Origin: Cupriavidus pauculus
GTDB taxonomy: Bacteria; Pseudomonadota; Gammaproteobacteria; Burkholderiales; Burkholderiaceae
NCBI RefSeq assembly: GCF_003854935.1
Contig: NZ_CP033969.1
Span: forward strand, 310,001 to 374,000
Reading direction: 5' to 3'
Length of the DNA: 64,000 bases
Positions 10,854 to 20,604 of this stretch are shown here, piece after piece. Every line of letters begins with the position of its first letter. Position 1 is the first letter of the stretch. A program made the position numbers and the translations under genes. Under the pieces are notes generated by a model. That model saw nothing but the letters and a program-made list of their open reading frames with translations, was not told the origin of the DNA and searched no databases.

Positions 10854-11444
10854 ATGCCACAGTCCCTGCCCAAGTTCGTGATCCTGGACCGCGACGGCGT
10901 GGTCAACCTGGACAGCGACCAGTTCATCAAGACGCCCGACGAATGGGTGCCGATCGCCGGCAGCCTGGAAGCCATCGCCATGCTGAACCAGGCCGGCTAC
11001 CGCGTGGTGATCGCCAGCAACCAGTCCGGCATCGGGCGGGGGCTGTTCGAGATGAGCGCGCTGAACGCGATGCACGAGAAGATGTACAAGGCGCTGGCCA
11101 ACCTTGGCGGCCGGGTGGAGGCGGTGTTCTTCTGCCCGCACACGGCGGCCGACAACTGCGACTGCCGCAAGCCGAAGTCCGGCCTGTACGAGCAGATTGG
11201 CGAGCGCTTTGGCATCGAACTGCGCCACGTGCCGACCGTCGGCGATTCGCTGCGCGACCTGGAAGCCGGCGTGGCCGTGGGCTGCGTGCCGCACCTGGTG
11301 CGCACCGGCAAGGGCCTGCGCACGCTGGAAAAGGGCGGCCTGCCGGCCGGCACCCGCGTGCACGACGACCTGGCGGCGTTTGCCCGCTGGCTGATCGCCG
11401 AAGGCACGCACAAGACCGTGGCGCACGCATCGCCCGCCCCCTGA
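10854..11444 (+). CDS. gmhB: D-glycero-beta-D-manno-heptose 1,7-bisphosphate 7-phosphatase
   Basis: HAD-superfamily phosphatase that removes the 7-phosphate of heptose bisphosphate on the way to ADP-heptose for the lipopolysaccharide core. At 196 residues it has family length. The nucleophile motif LDRDGVVN places D12 and D14. The zinc-loop ligands C94, H96, C102 and C104 (FFCPHTAADNCDC) separate GmhB and histidinol phosphatases from other HADs. The metal-binding GDSLRDLEAG follows. Histidinol-phosphatase activity is a less likely alternative given the neighbouring lipid gene plsC. GGAGAG before the ATG is a good ribosome site. Confidence 0.93.
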   Translation: MPQSLPKFVILDRDGVVNLDSDQFIKTPDEWVPIAGSLEAIAMLNQAGYRVVIASNQSGIGRGLFEMSALNAMHEKMYKALANLGGRVEAVFFCPHTAADNCDCRKPKSGLYEQIGERFGIELRHVPTVGDSLRDLEAGVAVGCVPHLVRTGKGLRTLEKGGLPAGTRVHDDLAAFARWLIAEGTHKTVAHASPAP

Positions 11445-11469
11445 CATCACGACCCATCGTCGCCCCCCG

Positions 11470-12231
11470 ATGACCTTTATCCGCTCCCTGCTGTTCGCGC
11501 TGTACCTGATCGTCCTGACGCCGCCCTACGCGTGCGCCTGCTTCATCGTCTTCCCGTTCATGAACGCGGAAAACCGCTTCCGCTTCGTGCGCGGCTGGCC
11601 GCGCCTGGTGATCGGCGCCGCGCGGCTGATCTGCGGCATCGACTACCGCATCGAGGGCATGGACAAGATGCTGGCGATGCTGGACAAGCCCGTGGTGCTG
11701 CTGTCCAAGCACCAGTCGGCCTGGGAAACGGTGGCCTACGTGGCGCTGATGCCCAAGCCGCTGTGCTTCGTGTTCAAGCGCGAGCTGCTGTTCGTGCCGT
11801 TCTTCGGCTGGGCGCTGGGCATGCTCAAGATGGTCCACATCAACCGCAAGGACGGCTCGCGCGCGTTTGCGTCGGCCGCCCGGCAGGGCCGCGAGCGGCT
11901 CAACGAGGGCGCCTGGATCATCATGTTCCCGGAGGGCACCCGCACGCCGTCCGGCATGGAGCATCCGCGCTACAAGAGCGGCGGCGCCCGGCTGGCCGTG
12001 GAAACCGGCGCGTGGGTGTTCCCGATGGCGGTCAATTCGGGCCGCCACTGGCCGCGCAACACATTCCTGAAGCATCCGGGCACCGTGACGATTTCGATCG
12101 GCGACGCGATCCCGTCGGCCAACAAGACGGCCGACCAGTTGAACCAGGAGGTGCAGGCCTGGATCGAGACCGAGATGCGCCGCATCGACCCGGAAAGCTA
12201 CCGCCGCGCCGGGAGCCAGGCCACCGCATGA
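11470..12231 (+). CDS. plsC: 1-acyl-sn-glycerol-3-phosphate acyltransferase
   Basis: Membrane-bound LPLAT-family acyltransferase that makes phosphatidic acid, 253 residues. An N-terminal hydrophobic helix (LLFALYLIVLTPPYACACFIVF) anchors it. Motif I reads KHQSAWET (H81, E86), i.e. HX4E instead of the textbook HX4D. Motif III FPEGTR is at 153-158. HX4E variants are, from memory, common in proteobacterial PlsC relatives, so activity is still expected. It ends in an ATGA overlap with the ygjP-like gene. Confidence 0.92.
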   Translation: MTFIRSLLFALYLIVLTPPYACACFIVFPFMNAENRFRFVRGWPRLVIGAARLICGIDYRIEGMDKMLAMLDKPVVLLSKHQSAWETVAYVALMPKPLCFVFKRELLFVPFFGWALGMLKMVHINRKDGSRAFASAARQGRERLNEGAWIIMFPEGTRTPSGMEHPRYKSGGARLAVETGAWVFPMAVNSGRHWPRNTFLKHPGTVTISIGDAIPSANKTADQLNQEVQAWIETEMRRIDPESYRRAGSQATA

Positions 12232-13109
12232 AGCTGCTGCGACCCACCGCCGACCCCGGCGCCCAGCTGGAACTGCCGCTGGCCGATGCCACGCCGCCAG
12301 CGGCCGCCGTGCCCCCGGTACCGGTGGATGGCCTGGCGCCTGCGCCCGACCAGGCCCCGCCGGCCGAGCCGTGGCCGCCCGCGCTGCCCAACGGCCGCCG
12401 GCTCCAGGTGGGGGAACGCACGCTGCACTATTCGCTCAAGCGCTCGTCGCGGCGGACCATTGGCTTCACCGTAGATGACCGCGGCCTGTCGATCACGGCG
12501 CCGCGCTGGGTGACGCAGGCCGACGTCGAGGCCGCCATCTTCGAGAAACAGCGCTGGATCTTCACCAAGCTAGGCGAATGGCGCCACCGCGAGACGCGGC
12601 GCGTGCTGCCGACCGTGCAGTGGCGCGACGGCGCCGAACTGCCGTTCCTGGGCCAGCCGCTGACGCTGCGGCTGGAATCGCCGGCCGGCGTGCTGATGTT
12701 CGACGCGGACACCCGCGTGCTGCACCTGGCCCTGCCCGCCCACGCCGACGAGCAGCAGGTCAAGGACCGCGTGCAGGGCTGGCTGCAGAACCAGGCGCGC
12801 CGGCTGCTGGCGCAGCGGCTGGACATCTACGCCGACAAGCTCGGCGTGCGCCATACCGGCTTTGCGCTGACGTCCGCCGCCACGCGGTGGGGTAGCTGCA
12901 CCGCCGACGGCAAGATCCGGCTGAACTGGCGGCTCATGCATTTTCCGCTGTCGATGATCGACTACGTGGCCGCGCACGAGCTGGCCCACCTCAAGGAGAT
13001 GAACCACGGCCCGCGCTTCTGGGAAACCGTGGCATCAATCTTCCCCGAGTTCCGCGACGCCCGCGCCCAACTGCGCGCGCATCCCCCCGAACTGCTGCCG
13101 ACGTTCTGA
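12228..13109 (+). CDS. YgjP-type (DUF45) zinc metallopeptidase
   Basis: SprT/YgjP-like metallohydrolase of 293 residues. The active site HELAH is at 250-254, with a third ligand at H260 (KEMNHGPRFW), preceded by the family motif SAATRWGSCTADGKIRLNWRL. The first 55 residues are a Pro/Ala-rich, probably disordered leader absent from shorter homologues. The start ATG overlaps the plsC stop. A long open frame continues upstream in the same phase through plsC, but that part is only the shadow of plsC and not a fusion. The physiological substrate of this family is unknown to me. Confidence 0.9.
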   Translation: MKLLRPTADPGAQLELPLADATPPAAAVPPVPVDGLAPAPDQAPPAEPWPPALPNGRRLQVGERTLHYSLKRSSRRTIGFTVDDRGLSITAPRWVTQADVEAAIFEKQRWIFTKLGEWRHRETRRVLPTVQWRDGAELPFLGQPLTLRLESPAGVLMFDADTRVLHLALPAHADEQQVKDRVQGWLQNQARRLLAQRLDIYADKLGVRHTGFALTSAATRWGSCTADGKIRLNWRLMHFPLSMIDYVAAHELAHLKEMNHGPRFWETVASIFPEFRDARAQLRAHPPELLPTF

Positions 13110-13163
13110 GGCGGGGCGCCCTGCCCCGCCCACCCCTTCCAGCCCTTCCAGCCCTTCCGCCCC
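13110..13163. terminator. Hairpin and short tandem repeat between convergent genes
   Basis: A perfect 8-bp stem (13110-13117 with 13123-13130, sequence GGCGGGGC) lies directly after the ygjP-like stop. It is followed by about three 9-base units of the type CTTCCAGCC (about 13136-13160), running up to the autotransporter stop. The hairpin may act as a terminator for both convergent genes, but no U tract follows it. Confidence 0.45.
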
Positions 13164-15941
13164 TCACCACGCATACCGCGCGCCCAGCCGCAGCGCGTAC
13201 TGCCGGTAGCCCTGGCTGCCCCACTGCCCGCCCACGTTGCCCCAGCTGGTCCAGCCGCGCCCCATCCGGGCGGCCAGGCCGAGCTTGACCTCGTAGCGGT
13301 CGCGCGGGAACAGCTGCCCGAGCACTGTGTCACTGAACCCGATCGACGTACTCGCGCGGTCGTGCCACCAGTTCAGCGTGGCATACGGCTGCAGCCGGCC
13401 GCCATCGTCGCGCTCCAGCGTGCGGAAGACCCGCATGCCAAGCCGCGTCACCACGCCCTTGGTATCGCCGCCCGTCACCTGCGTGCCGCCCGGTTCGTTC
13501 ACGCTGACGCCGCGATGGCGCACCCACACCGCCTGGGCCTGCGGCTCCACGCGCCATGGCGTGGCGCCCAGCGGCAGCGCCCAGCCCGCTTCGACCGACG
13601 CATTCCACGCCTGGCTGCGGTAGTCCACCTTCGGCAGCTGGTCGCCCCGGACGTTGCTGTCGAACCACGCGTACTGGAACCACGTGTCGACGTACGGGCC
13701 CAGGTCCGTCGTCGCCTGGCCGAACCACGTGGCATAGAGGCCCACGCCGTAGCCGTTCACCTCGCCCTTGGCCCGCGCGCTGTTGCCGGCGGCAAGGCCG
13801 TCGGTCTGCACGTGTCCGTAGCCCAGCATGGCGCCCAGGTGCAGGCGGTCCGCCGCGCCGAACAACGACCCGCGCGCGATGTCGCCGCCGCCCTGCAGCA
13901 CGACGGTATCGGCCCGCGCGCTGTAGTCGTGGCCCCGGCTGCCGCTCTCGCCGGTCTTGCCGGCCAGCCTGAGCCAGGCGGCCGGCGCGCCCGAGAACTG
14001 CAACTGCCCCATGCGGTCGTGCAGGCTGTGCTGGAACAGCGTGGCGGCGGCGTGTTCGTTGGCGATGTAGGCCGGCACTTCGGGCCGGTAGAGCGGCCGT
14101 GGCGGATCGGGCGGCGCGGGGGGCGACGGCGGGATCGGCGGGACGGGCGGATCGGGTGGCGTGGGCGGGTCCGGCATCTGCTGCGAGCGCAGGTACCAGT
14201 TGCCGTCGTCGGGCTGCCGCACGCCGCCACGATAGAGCCGGTATTCGTAGGGGCCGGCCACCGCGCGCCCGGCCAGCGCGAACGTGCCGGCCGGCGCGCT
14301 GCCGCCGCCGGTCACTTCCACGACGCGGATGCCTTCGCTGGTCAGCGCCCCGGCGCCGCCGGCGTTGACCACGCGCAGCGCCGTGGCGCCGCTGGCCGTG
14401 CCGCCATTCACCACCAGCCGGTTCGCGGGCGAGCCGTCGCCGCCCAGTGCGGCCGACAGCACCAGCGTGCCGCCGCTGCCGGCGTAGTCGCGCACGGTCA
14501 GCGTCGGGAAGATGCCGTCGACCGGCGGGGTGAACGCCACGGTGCTGTCGACGTTGTCCAGCCGGGTCAGCCGCGAGTGGCCGGTCACCCACCATGTGGA
14601 GCGGTCGCGCAGCGTGACATTCGACGTGGTGGGCAGCACCCCCTCGATGCCATCGATCAGGATGGCCGTGCCACGTAGCGTGGACCGGCTGGCCGTCACG
14701 TCGGCGCGCGTCTCGAACTGCCGGTCGCCCTCCACATCGAGCCAGATCTGCGCGCCCGAGACCGTGGCGTCCGTCAGCGTGATCACGCCATTGCCGCCGC
14801 TGACCGTGAGGGCCGGGCCCAGCAGCGTGCTCAGCCGCGTGTTGGACAGCGTGACGGTCTGCATGGTGGGCGCGTTGATGCCCAGCGCCACCACGCCGAC
14901 GCCATAGAGCCCCGTGGCTTCGATCGCGCCGTTGGACAGCGTGAACGTGCTGCCGTCGCGCACGCGGATGCCGTAGGCGTAGAGGCCGCTCACGGTGACC
15001 GTGGTGCCGTCGGCGTCGACGCGGCTGCCCGGGCCGAGCACCGAGATGCCGTCGGCCACCGCCGCGGTCGCCGCCACGCTGCCGCCCACCAGCCGCGCGC
15101 TGGCGCCGTCCAGCACTTCCACCGCGCTGGCAATCCGGCCCAGCGACTGCACGGTGGTGTTTTCCGTGGTCACGCTGGCCCCGACGCCCGAGGCAAACAG
15201 CCCGTACGAGCGATCGTTCTCGGACAACACGTCGACGTTGCGCAAATGGACGTTGCCGGGCGACAGCACCGCCACGCCCGGCGCTTCGCGGCCCGTGGTG
15301 CGGATGCTCGCCCGGCCCGCCTGTCCATCGACCAGGACCGAGCCGAGCGTGCCGGTCTGGACCACGCCCGGCGCGGCCAGCCCCGTGGTGGTGATGGCGC
15401 TGGCGCCGAGCAGTTCGACGCGCCCGGACGAGACGGCGATGCCGGCCGCGTCCTGGCCCTGCGTCGCCAGCACCGAATCGCGCAACTGCACAAGGCCGCC
15501 GTCGGTGGCCAGCGCCGCGTGGGCGCTGGCGCCGGTGGTGGTGATGGCGGCCTGGCCCGACACCACGGCACCCGTGCCCGACGCATGCACGCCGCGCGCA
15601 TCGGCGCCCGACAAGCTCAGCGTGCTGCCGGGCGCGTCGAGGCGGATGGCGCCGCCCGCGCTGGCATATGCGCCCGTCGCGCCGTCGCCGCCGGCGCGCA
15701 GCGTCACCGGGGCCGTGGTCGTGATGCTGCCGTTGTTGACCGCCTGGAATACCAGCGCGTTGGCCGTGGCGCCGGTGTCGAATGTTCCGCCGGCGACGGT
15801 GCCGTCGCAGCCATCCGCGACATACGACGTGGCGCCGGACGCCGGGGGCGGACAAGCCGCCGCGTGCGCTTCGCCGGCGGCGCAGACTGCGAGCATGCAG
15901 ATTCGCGCCTTGAAGGCGCTGCGTCGGAAACATCGCGTCAT
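13164..15941 (-). CDS. Type V autotransporter with pertactin-like passenger
   Basis: A 925-residue self-secreting outer-membrane protein. Residues 1-27 are a signal peptide ending AGEAHA. The passenger (about 28-585) is rich in Gly, Thr, Ser and Val and is built from repeating beta-strand turns (LRDSVLATQGQDAAG, VELLGASAITTTGLAAPG, and similar), as expected for a beta-helix. A proline-rich linker PDPPTPPDPPVPP (about 588-615) is typical of the pertactin family. The C-terminal 275 residues form a 12-strand barrel domain ending in LRLGARYAW, the aromatic terminal signature read by the Bam complex. GGAGAG precedes the ATG. Adhesion is plausible but not shown; the passenger has no protease motif I can see. 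Confidence 0.9.
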   Translation of the reverse strand: MTRCFRRSAFKARICMLAVCAAGEAHAAACPPPASGATSYVADGCDGTVAGGTFDTGATANALVFQAVNNGSITTTAPVTLRAGGDGATGAYASAGGAIRLDAPGSTLSLSGADARGVHASGTGAVVSGQAAITTTGASAHAALATDGGLVQLRDSVLATQGQDAAGIAVSSGRVELLGASAITTTGLAAPGVVQTGTLGSVLVDGQAGRASIRTTGREAPGVAVLSPGNVHLRNVDVLSENDRSYGLFASGVGASVTTENTTVQSLGRIASAVEVLDGASARLVGGSVAATAAVADGISVLGPGSRVDADGTTVTVSGLYAYGIRVRDGSTFTLSNGAIEATGLYGVGVVALGINAPTMQTVTLSNTRLSTLLGPALTVSGGNGVITLTDATVSGAQIWLDVEGDRQFETRADVTASRSTLRGTAILIDGIEGVLPTTSNVTLRDRSTWWVTGHSRLTRLDNVDSTVAFTPPVDGIFPTLTVRDYAGSGGTLVLSAALGGDGSPANRLVVNGGTASGATALRVVNAGGAGALTSEGIRVVEVTGGGSAPAGTFALAGRAVAGPYEYRLYRGGVRQPDDGNWYLRSQQMPDPPTPPDPPVPPIPPSPPAPPDPPRPLYRPEVPAYIANEHAAATLFQHSLHDRMGQLQFSGAPAAWLRLAGKTGESGSRGHDYSARADTVVLQGGGDIARGSLFGAADRLHLGAMLGYGHVQTDGLAAGNSARAKGEVNGYGVGLYATWFGQATTDLGPYVDTWFQYAWFDSNVRGDQLPKVDYRSQAWNASVEAGWALPLGATPWRVEPQAQAVWVRHRGVSVNEPGGTQVTGGDTKGVVTRLGMRVFRTLERDDGGRLQPYATLNWWHDRASTSIGFSDTVLGQLFPRDRYEVKLGLAARMGRGWTSWGNVGGQWGSQGYRQYALRLGARYAW

Positions 15942-16182
15942 ACAGTGTCTCTCCTGTCAGGGAAAGTCGCTGCCGCGATCTTCGGCGCTGCCGCGCCGTC
16001 AAGACGGCGTAGGCGACCCCGCACATGCGGTGCAGGTAGCTTCACTGTAGCAACTTGCCGGCCCCGGCCCCCGGCGTGGCGTCCTGAAATTTGTCGCAAG
16101 GGGAATTTAGCGTCCTCGGCGGATGTCGGCCGACGGGACTAAAATGGCGGATTCCGCAGCCATAACAACCCAAGGCCCCCCT

Positions 16183-16590
16183 ATGCGACTCCTTCACACC
16201 ATGCTGCGCGTTGGCGACTACCAGCGCTCGATCGACTTCTACACGCGCGTGCTGGGCATGCAGCTGCTGCGCGAGAGCGACAATCCCGAGTACAAGTACC
16301 GCCTGGCCTTTGTCGGCTACGGCCCCGAGAGCGAGACCGCGGTGCTGGAGCTGACCTACAACTACGGCGTGGATCAGTACGACCTGGGCACGGCCTACGG
16401 CCATATTGCGCTGGAGACCCCGAACGCCGCCGAGGCGTGCGAGCGTATCCGCGCCGCCGGCGGCAAGGTCACGCGCGAGGCCGGCCCGGTCAAGGGCGGC
16501 ACCACCGTGATCGCGTTTGTGGAAGACCCGGACGGCTACAAGATCGAGCTGATCGAGCGCAATTCCACGCGCGACGCGGCGCGCCCGTAA
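16183..16590 (+). CDS. gloA: Lactoylglutathione lyase (glyoxalase I)
   Basis: Converts the methylglyoxal-glutathione hemithioacetal to S-lactoylglutathione. The 135-residue protein aligns with E. coli GloA without gaps at the metal ligands: H5, E56, H74 and E122. The ATG at 16183 gives the family start [10 protein letters not shown]; an in-frame ATG 60 bases upstream would add a polar, non-family tail. A TAAAAT element at 16140-16145 may be the -10. It is followed 20 bases later by an EamA-family transporter gene. Confidence 0.97.
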   Translation: MRLLHTMLRVGDYQRSIDFYTRVLGMQLLRESDNPEYKYRLAFVGYGPESETAVLELTYNYGVDQYDLGTAYGHIALETPNAAEACERIRAAGGKVTREAGPVKGGTTVIAFVEDPDGYKIELIERNSTRDAARP

Positions 16591-16610
16591 GCGGCGTACG
16601 CCACGCCGCG

Positions 16611-17516
16611 ATGGGTACACAAACGATAACAAGGCGCCCGCTGGACAGCACGGCCATCGGCCTGATGGTGCTGCTGTGCGCCGCATGGGGACTCCAGCAG
16701 GTGGTGATCAAGGTCACCGCCCCCTTGATGGGCGCCGTGCTGCAGGCCGGCGTCCGCTCCGCCATCGCCGCGCTGCTGGTCTTTGCGTTTGCCGCCTGGC
16801 GCGGCACCCCGCTCTGGGAACGCGACGGCACGCTGCGCGCGGGCATCGGCGCCGGGCTGCTGTTCGGCGCCGAGTTCTTCTGCATCTTCGTCGGGCTGGG
16901 ACACACCACCGCGTCGCGCATGGCGGTGTTCCTGTACACCGCGCCGATCTTCACGGCGCTGGGCCTGCACCTGTTCGTCGCCGGCGAGCACCTGCAGCGC
17001 GCCCAGTGGGCCGGCGTGGTGCTGGCCTTCGTCGGCATGGTGCTGGCATTTGCCGATGGCATCGTCTCGCCGTCGGCGCAGGGCGGCACGCTGTTCGGCG
17101 ACGCGCTGGGCGTGCTGGCCGGCGCGCTCTGGGCCGCCACGACGATCCTCGTGCGCGGCAGCAAGCTGTCCCACGCGCCGGCCAGCAAGACGCTGCTGTA
17201 CCAGCTGGCGGTGTCGGCGGTGCTGCTGCTGGCGATGGCGCTGGCGGCCGGACAGGTCCACCGCGTGGAAGTCACCGGCTTCGTGGTGGCCAGCCTGTTC
17301 TACCAGTCGGTGCTGATCGCCTTTGCCAGCTACCTGATCTGGTTCTGGCTGCTGCGCCAGTACCTGGCGTCGCGGCTGTCGGTCTTCTCGTTCCTGACGC
17401 CGCTGTTCGGCGTGGCATTCGGCGTGCTGCTGATGCACGACCAGGTCGCCCTGCGCTTCGCCGTGGCGGCGGTGCTGGTGCTGGCGGGAATCGTGCTGGT
17501 GAACCGGCGGGGCTGA
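16611..17516 (+). CDS. EamA-family (DMT superfamily) transporter
   Basis: Inner-membrane permease of 301 residues with ten predicted helices made of two EamA repeats (about 14-145 and 158-300). The sequences LMVLLCAAWGLQQVVIKV and VSAVLLLAMALAAGQ are typical of the drug/metabolite transporter superfamily. The ATG at 16611 follows the gloA stop by 20 bases, suggesting co-transcription. The substrate cannot be read from sequence; relatives export amino acids or other metabolites. Confidence 0.88.
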   Translation: MGTQTITRRPLDSTAIGLMVLLCAAWGLQQVVIKVTAPLMGAVLQAGVRSAIAALLVFAFAAWRGTPLWERDGTLRAGIGAGLLFGAEFFCIFVGLGHTTASRMAVFLYTAPIFTALGLHLFVAGEHLQRAQWAGVVLAFVGMVLAFADGIVSPSAQGGTLFGDALGVLAGALWAATTILVRGSKLSHAPASKTLLYQLAVSAVLLLAMALAAGQVHRVEVTGFVVASLFYQSVLIAFASYLIWFWLLRQYLASRLSVFSFLTPLFGVAFGVLLMHDQVALRFAVAAVLVLAGIVLVNRRG

Positions 17517-17534
17517 CGCCCGCGGCTGGGAGGG

Positions 17535-17570
17535 GGCTGGCCGGCCCCTCCGCCAGGCGGCGGAGGGACG
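17535..17570. terminator. Inverted repeats between convergent EamA and trpS genes
   Basis: A perfect stem CCCTCCGCC (17546-17554) pairs with GGCGGAGGG (17559-17567) across the loop AGGC. A second, overlapping repeat (GAGGGG and CCCCTC, about 17529-17550) could form instead. The position between convergent genes fits a two-way terminator, but there is no clear U run. Confidence 0.5.
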
Positions 17571-17583
17571 GTAACGGACGGGT

Positions 17584-18612
17584 TTAGCGCGGGAACGAGA
17601 ACATGCCCAGCGCGCCACGCACTTCGTCCAGCGTCTGCTGGGTCAGTTCGCGGCTGACCTCGGTACCCTTGCGCAGGATGTCGAACACGTAGCCCGGGTC
17701 CTTCGCCAGCGCCTCGCGGCGCTCGCGGATCGGGCGCAGCATTTCCTGCAGGATGCCTTCCACCCGGCGCTTGAGCACCATGTCGCCCAGGCCGCCGCGC
17801 TGGTAGTGATCCTTGAGCGCCTGCACTTCCTCGACGTTGGGATCGAACGCATCCAGGTACGTGAACACGACGTTGCCCTCCACCTGGCCGGGGTCCGACA
17901 CTTTCAGGTGGTTCGGGTCGGTGTACATCTTGTGCACGGCCTCGCGGATCTGGTCCGGCGACGCCCCCAGCGGGATGGCGTTGCCCTGCGACTTGCTCAT
18001 CTTCGCCTTGCCATCGACGCCCGGCAGGCGGCCGTGCTTGGGAATCAGCGCGGCGGCCTCGGGCAGCACGTCGCGGCCCACCTGGTGGTTGATGCGGCGC
18101 ACGATCTCGTTGGTCTGCTCGATCAGCGGCGCCTGGTCCTCGCCCACCGGCACCAGCACGGCCTTGAAGCCGGTGATGTCGGCGGCCTGCGACGCCGGGT
18201 AGCACAGGAAGCCGGCCGGGATGTCACGGCCAAAGCCGCGCGCCTGGATCTCTTCCTTGATCGTCGGGTTGCGCTCCAGGCGCGACACCGTGACGAAGTT
18301 CAGGTACATCAGCGTCAGCTCGGCCAGCGCCGGCAGGTGCGACTGCACCGTGATCGTGGTCTTGGCCGGGTCGATGCCGACGGCCAGGTAGTCCAGCGCC
18401 ACTTCCAGCACGTTGCGGCGCACCTTGTCCGGATCGTGGGCGTTGTCGGTCATCGCCTGCGTGTCGGCCAGCAGCACGTACTGGCGATGCGTTTCCTGCA
18501 GGGCCACGCGGCTCTTTAGGGAGCCCACGTAGTGGCCCAGGTGCAGCGGGCCGGTCGGGCGGTCGCCGGTCAGGATGACGGGACGCGGGTCGGTCTTGGT
18601 CGGTTCGGTCAT
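17584..18612 (-). CDS. trpS: Tryptophan--tRNA ligase
   Basis: Class I aminoacyl-tRNA synthetase, 342 residues. The HIGH-type motif PLHLGHYVG is at about 22-30 and KMSKS at 204-208. The start [21 protein letters not shown] fits the family. This is the compact TrpS form; some betaproteobacterial enzymes, as I recall, carry an extra C-terminal region, absent here. It is transcribed convergently with the EamA gene and follows rsmA by 63 bases on the same strand. Confidence 0.97.
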   Translation of the reverse strand: MTEPTKTDPRPVILTGDRPTGPLHLGHYVGSLKSRVALQETHRQYVLLADTQAMTDNAHDPDKVRRNVLEVALDYLAVGIDPAKTTITVQSHLPALAELTLMYLNFVTVSRLERNPTIKEEIQARGFGRDIPAGFLCYPASQAADITGFKAVLVPVGEDQAPLIEQTNEIVRRINHQVGRDVLPEAAALIPKHGRLPGVDGKAKMSKSQGNAIPLGASPDQIREAVHKMYTDPNHLKVSDPGQVEGNVVFTYLDAFDPNVEEVQALKDHYQRGGLGDMVLKRRVEGILQEMLRPIRERREALAKDPGYVFDILRKGTEVSRELTQQTLDEVRGALGMFSFPR

Positions 18613-18675
18613 GAGCGTCGCGAAAGCTTCGGGAATGTTCGGGGGTTCTGGGAATGCTGTGGGCGGCGGCCGGCC

Positions 18676-19518
18676 TCAGGCCACGCCGCGGGCGGGCGGC
18701 GCCGCGCCCTTGCCGACGATGCGCGCCAGCTCGACGTACTCGGCCACCGGCACTTCCTCGGCGCGGCGGCCCAGGTCGAAGCCGAGCGCGTCGAAGTCGA
18801 CCTGGTCACGCAGGAACGACAGCGTGTTGCGCAGCACCTTGCGGCGCTGCGAGAACGCCGCCGTCACCACGTCGCCAAGCACTTCGGGGTCGCAGGCCGG
18901 GTACGGCGATTGCAGCGCGCCGTCCTCGCCGCGCGGCCACGGGATCATGCGCACCACGGCCGAATCGACCTTGGGCGGCGGGTTGAACGACGCGGGCGGC
19001 ACGTCGAGCACGTGTTCCATGTGGTAGCGCACCTGCAGCATGATCGACAGCCGGCCAAACACCTTGCTGCCGGGCTCGGCCACCATGCGCTCGACCACCT
19101 CCTTCTGCAGCATGAAGTGCTGGTCGCGCACCACATCGGCAAAATCCATCAGGTGGAACAGCAGCGGGCTGGAGATGTTGTACGGCAGGTTGCCGACGAT
19201 GCGCAGCGCGCGGCCGGCCTGCTTGAGCTGCCCGAAATCGAATGCCAGCGCGTCGCCGGCATGGACGGTCAGGCGGTCGGTGTAGCGGTTGCGCAGGCGC
19301 TCGACGAGGTCGCGGTCGAGTTCCACCACCTGCATGGCGGGCAGGCGTTCGAGCAGCGGGTTGGTCAGCGCGCCCAGGCCCGGGCCGATCTCGACGACGA
19401 CGTCGTCCGGCTGCGGGTCGATCGCGTTGACGATGCCGTAGATGATGCCGTCGTCGACCAGGAAGTTCTGCCCGAATCGTTTGCGGGCCACATGGCCCTG
19501 GTGCACGTTTGAACGCAT
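18676..19518 (-). CDS. rsmA: 16S rRNA adenine(1518/1519) dimethyltransferase RsmA (KsgA)
   Basis: Dimethylates the two adjacent adenines in helix 45 of 16S rRNA, a late 30S assembly checkpoint. It has 280 residues. The N-terminal signature [10 protein letters not shown], the SAM-binding [12 protein letters not shown] (42-52) and the catalytic NLPYN (110-114) are all present. It lies 3 bases after pdxA, in the conserved order lptD-surA-pdxA-rsmA. Confidence 0.97.
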   Translation of the reverse strand: MRSNVHQGHVARKRFGQNFLVDDGIIYGIVNAIDPQPDDVVVEIGPGLGALTNPLLERLPAMQVVELDRDLVERLRNRYTDRLTVHAGDALAFDFGQLKQAGRALRIVGNLPYNISSPLLFHLMDFADVVRDQHFMLQKEVVERMVAEPGSKVFGRLSIMLQVRYHMEHVLDVPPASFNPPPKVDSAVVRMIPWPRGEDGALQSPYPACDPEVLGDVVTAAFSQRRKVLRNTLSFLRDQVDFDALGFDLGRRAEEVPVAEYVELARIVGKGAAPPARGVA

Positions 19519-19521
19519 AGG

Positions 19522-20586
19522 TCAGTGGCGGCCGTTGGCGGACGCGCCGTTGCCGTGGCGTCCGCTGGCGTGGCCAGCCATCAAAGTGGCGCACCGGATG
19601 GCCTCGATCATGCTGCCGTGCTCGGCCCGGCCGCTGCCGGCCAGGTCGAGCGCGGTGCCGTGGTCCACCGATGTGCGGATAAAGGGCAGGCCCAGCGTGA
19701 CATTGACGCCGTGGCCGAAGGTGCCGTACTTGAGCGGCGCCAGTCCCTGGTCATGGTACATCGCCAGCACGCAGTCGGCATCGCGCAGGTGGCGCGGCTG
19801 GAACAGCGTGTCGGCGGGATAGGGGCCGCGCGCGTCGATGCCGGCGTCGACGGCCAGCGCCAGCGCGGGCGAGATGATGTCGATTTCCTCGCGGCCCATG
19901 TGGCCGGACTCGCCGGCATGCGGGTTGAGGCCGGTCACCAGGATGCGCGGCCGCGCGATGCCGAAGTGGCGCCGCAGGTCGTGGTCGACGATGGTCAGCG
20001 TTTCCAGCAGCATCGGCACGGCCAGCGCGTCGGGCACCGCGCGCAGCGGCAAGTGCGTGGTGGCCAGCGCCACGCGCAGCATCGCGTTGTCATGCGCGGG
20101 CTGCGGGCCGGCCAGCATCATCACCACGCGCGGCACGGCGGCCCGCTCGGCCAGGTATTCGGTATGGCCCGTGAACGGCACGCCGGCGTCGTTGATCGTG
20201 CTCTTCTGCACCGGCGCGGTGACCATGGCGGCATAGCGGCCATCGCGTAGCCCGTCGATGGCGGCATCGAGCAGCGCCAGCACGTAGCGGCCGTTGCGCG
20301 CGTCGAGCTGGCCGGGCGCGCAGGGCACGCCCAGCGCGACGTCTTCCACCACCACCTGGCCGTCGGCGATGCGCCGCTGCCACGCGTGCGCCACACCCAG
20401 CGCCTGGGCACGCTGCGCCAGCAGGCGCGCGTCCCCGATCACATGGAACCGGTAGTGCCCCTGCCCCATGCCGTTGCCGGTGCCCACGAGCTGCAGCAGG
20501 GCACCGATCGTGATGTCGGGGCCGATGCCGGCGGGTTCGCCGGTCGTGATGGCTAGCGCGAGGGGAGCGGGTGCAGGGTCGGGCAT
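19522..20586 (-). CDS. pdxA: 4-hydroxythreonine-4-phosphate dehydrogenase PdxA
   Basis: NAD-dependent enzyme of the DXP-dependent pyridoxal phosphate pathway, 354 residues. It begins with [12 protein letters not shown], the family N-terminus, and has the metal-ligand regions [17 protein letters not shown] and [11 protein letters not shown]. The C-terminal 20 residues are Gly/His-rich. It starts 18 bases after surA and runs directly into rsmA. Confidence 0.96.
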   Translation of the reverse strand: MPDPAPAPLALAITTGEPAGIGPDITIGALLQLVGTGNGMGQGHYRFHVIGDARLLAQRAQALGVAHAWQRRIADGQVVVEDVALGVPCAPGQLDARNGRYVLALLDAAIDGLRDGRYAAMVTAPVQKSTINDAGVPFTGHTEYLAERAAVPRVVMMLAGPQPAHDNAMLRVALATTHLPLRAVPDALAVPMLLETLTIVDHDLRRHFGIARPRILVTGLNPHAGESGHMGREEIDIISPALALAVDAGIDARGPYPADTLFQPRHLRDADCVLAMYHDQGLAPLKYGTFGHGVNVTLGLPFIRTSVDHGTALDLAGSGRAEHGSMIEAIRCATLMAGHASGRHGNGASANGRH

Positions 20587-20604
20587 GGCAGGCTGGCCGG
20601 CGCG

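Noticed and set aside
11532-13109. Apparent fusion ending in the YgjP-type peptidase
   Set aside because: The first 232 codons are the out-of-frame shadow of plsC; the true start is the ATGA overlap at 12228.
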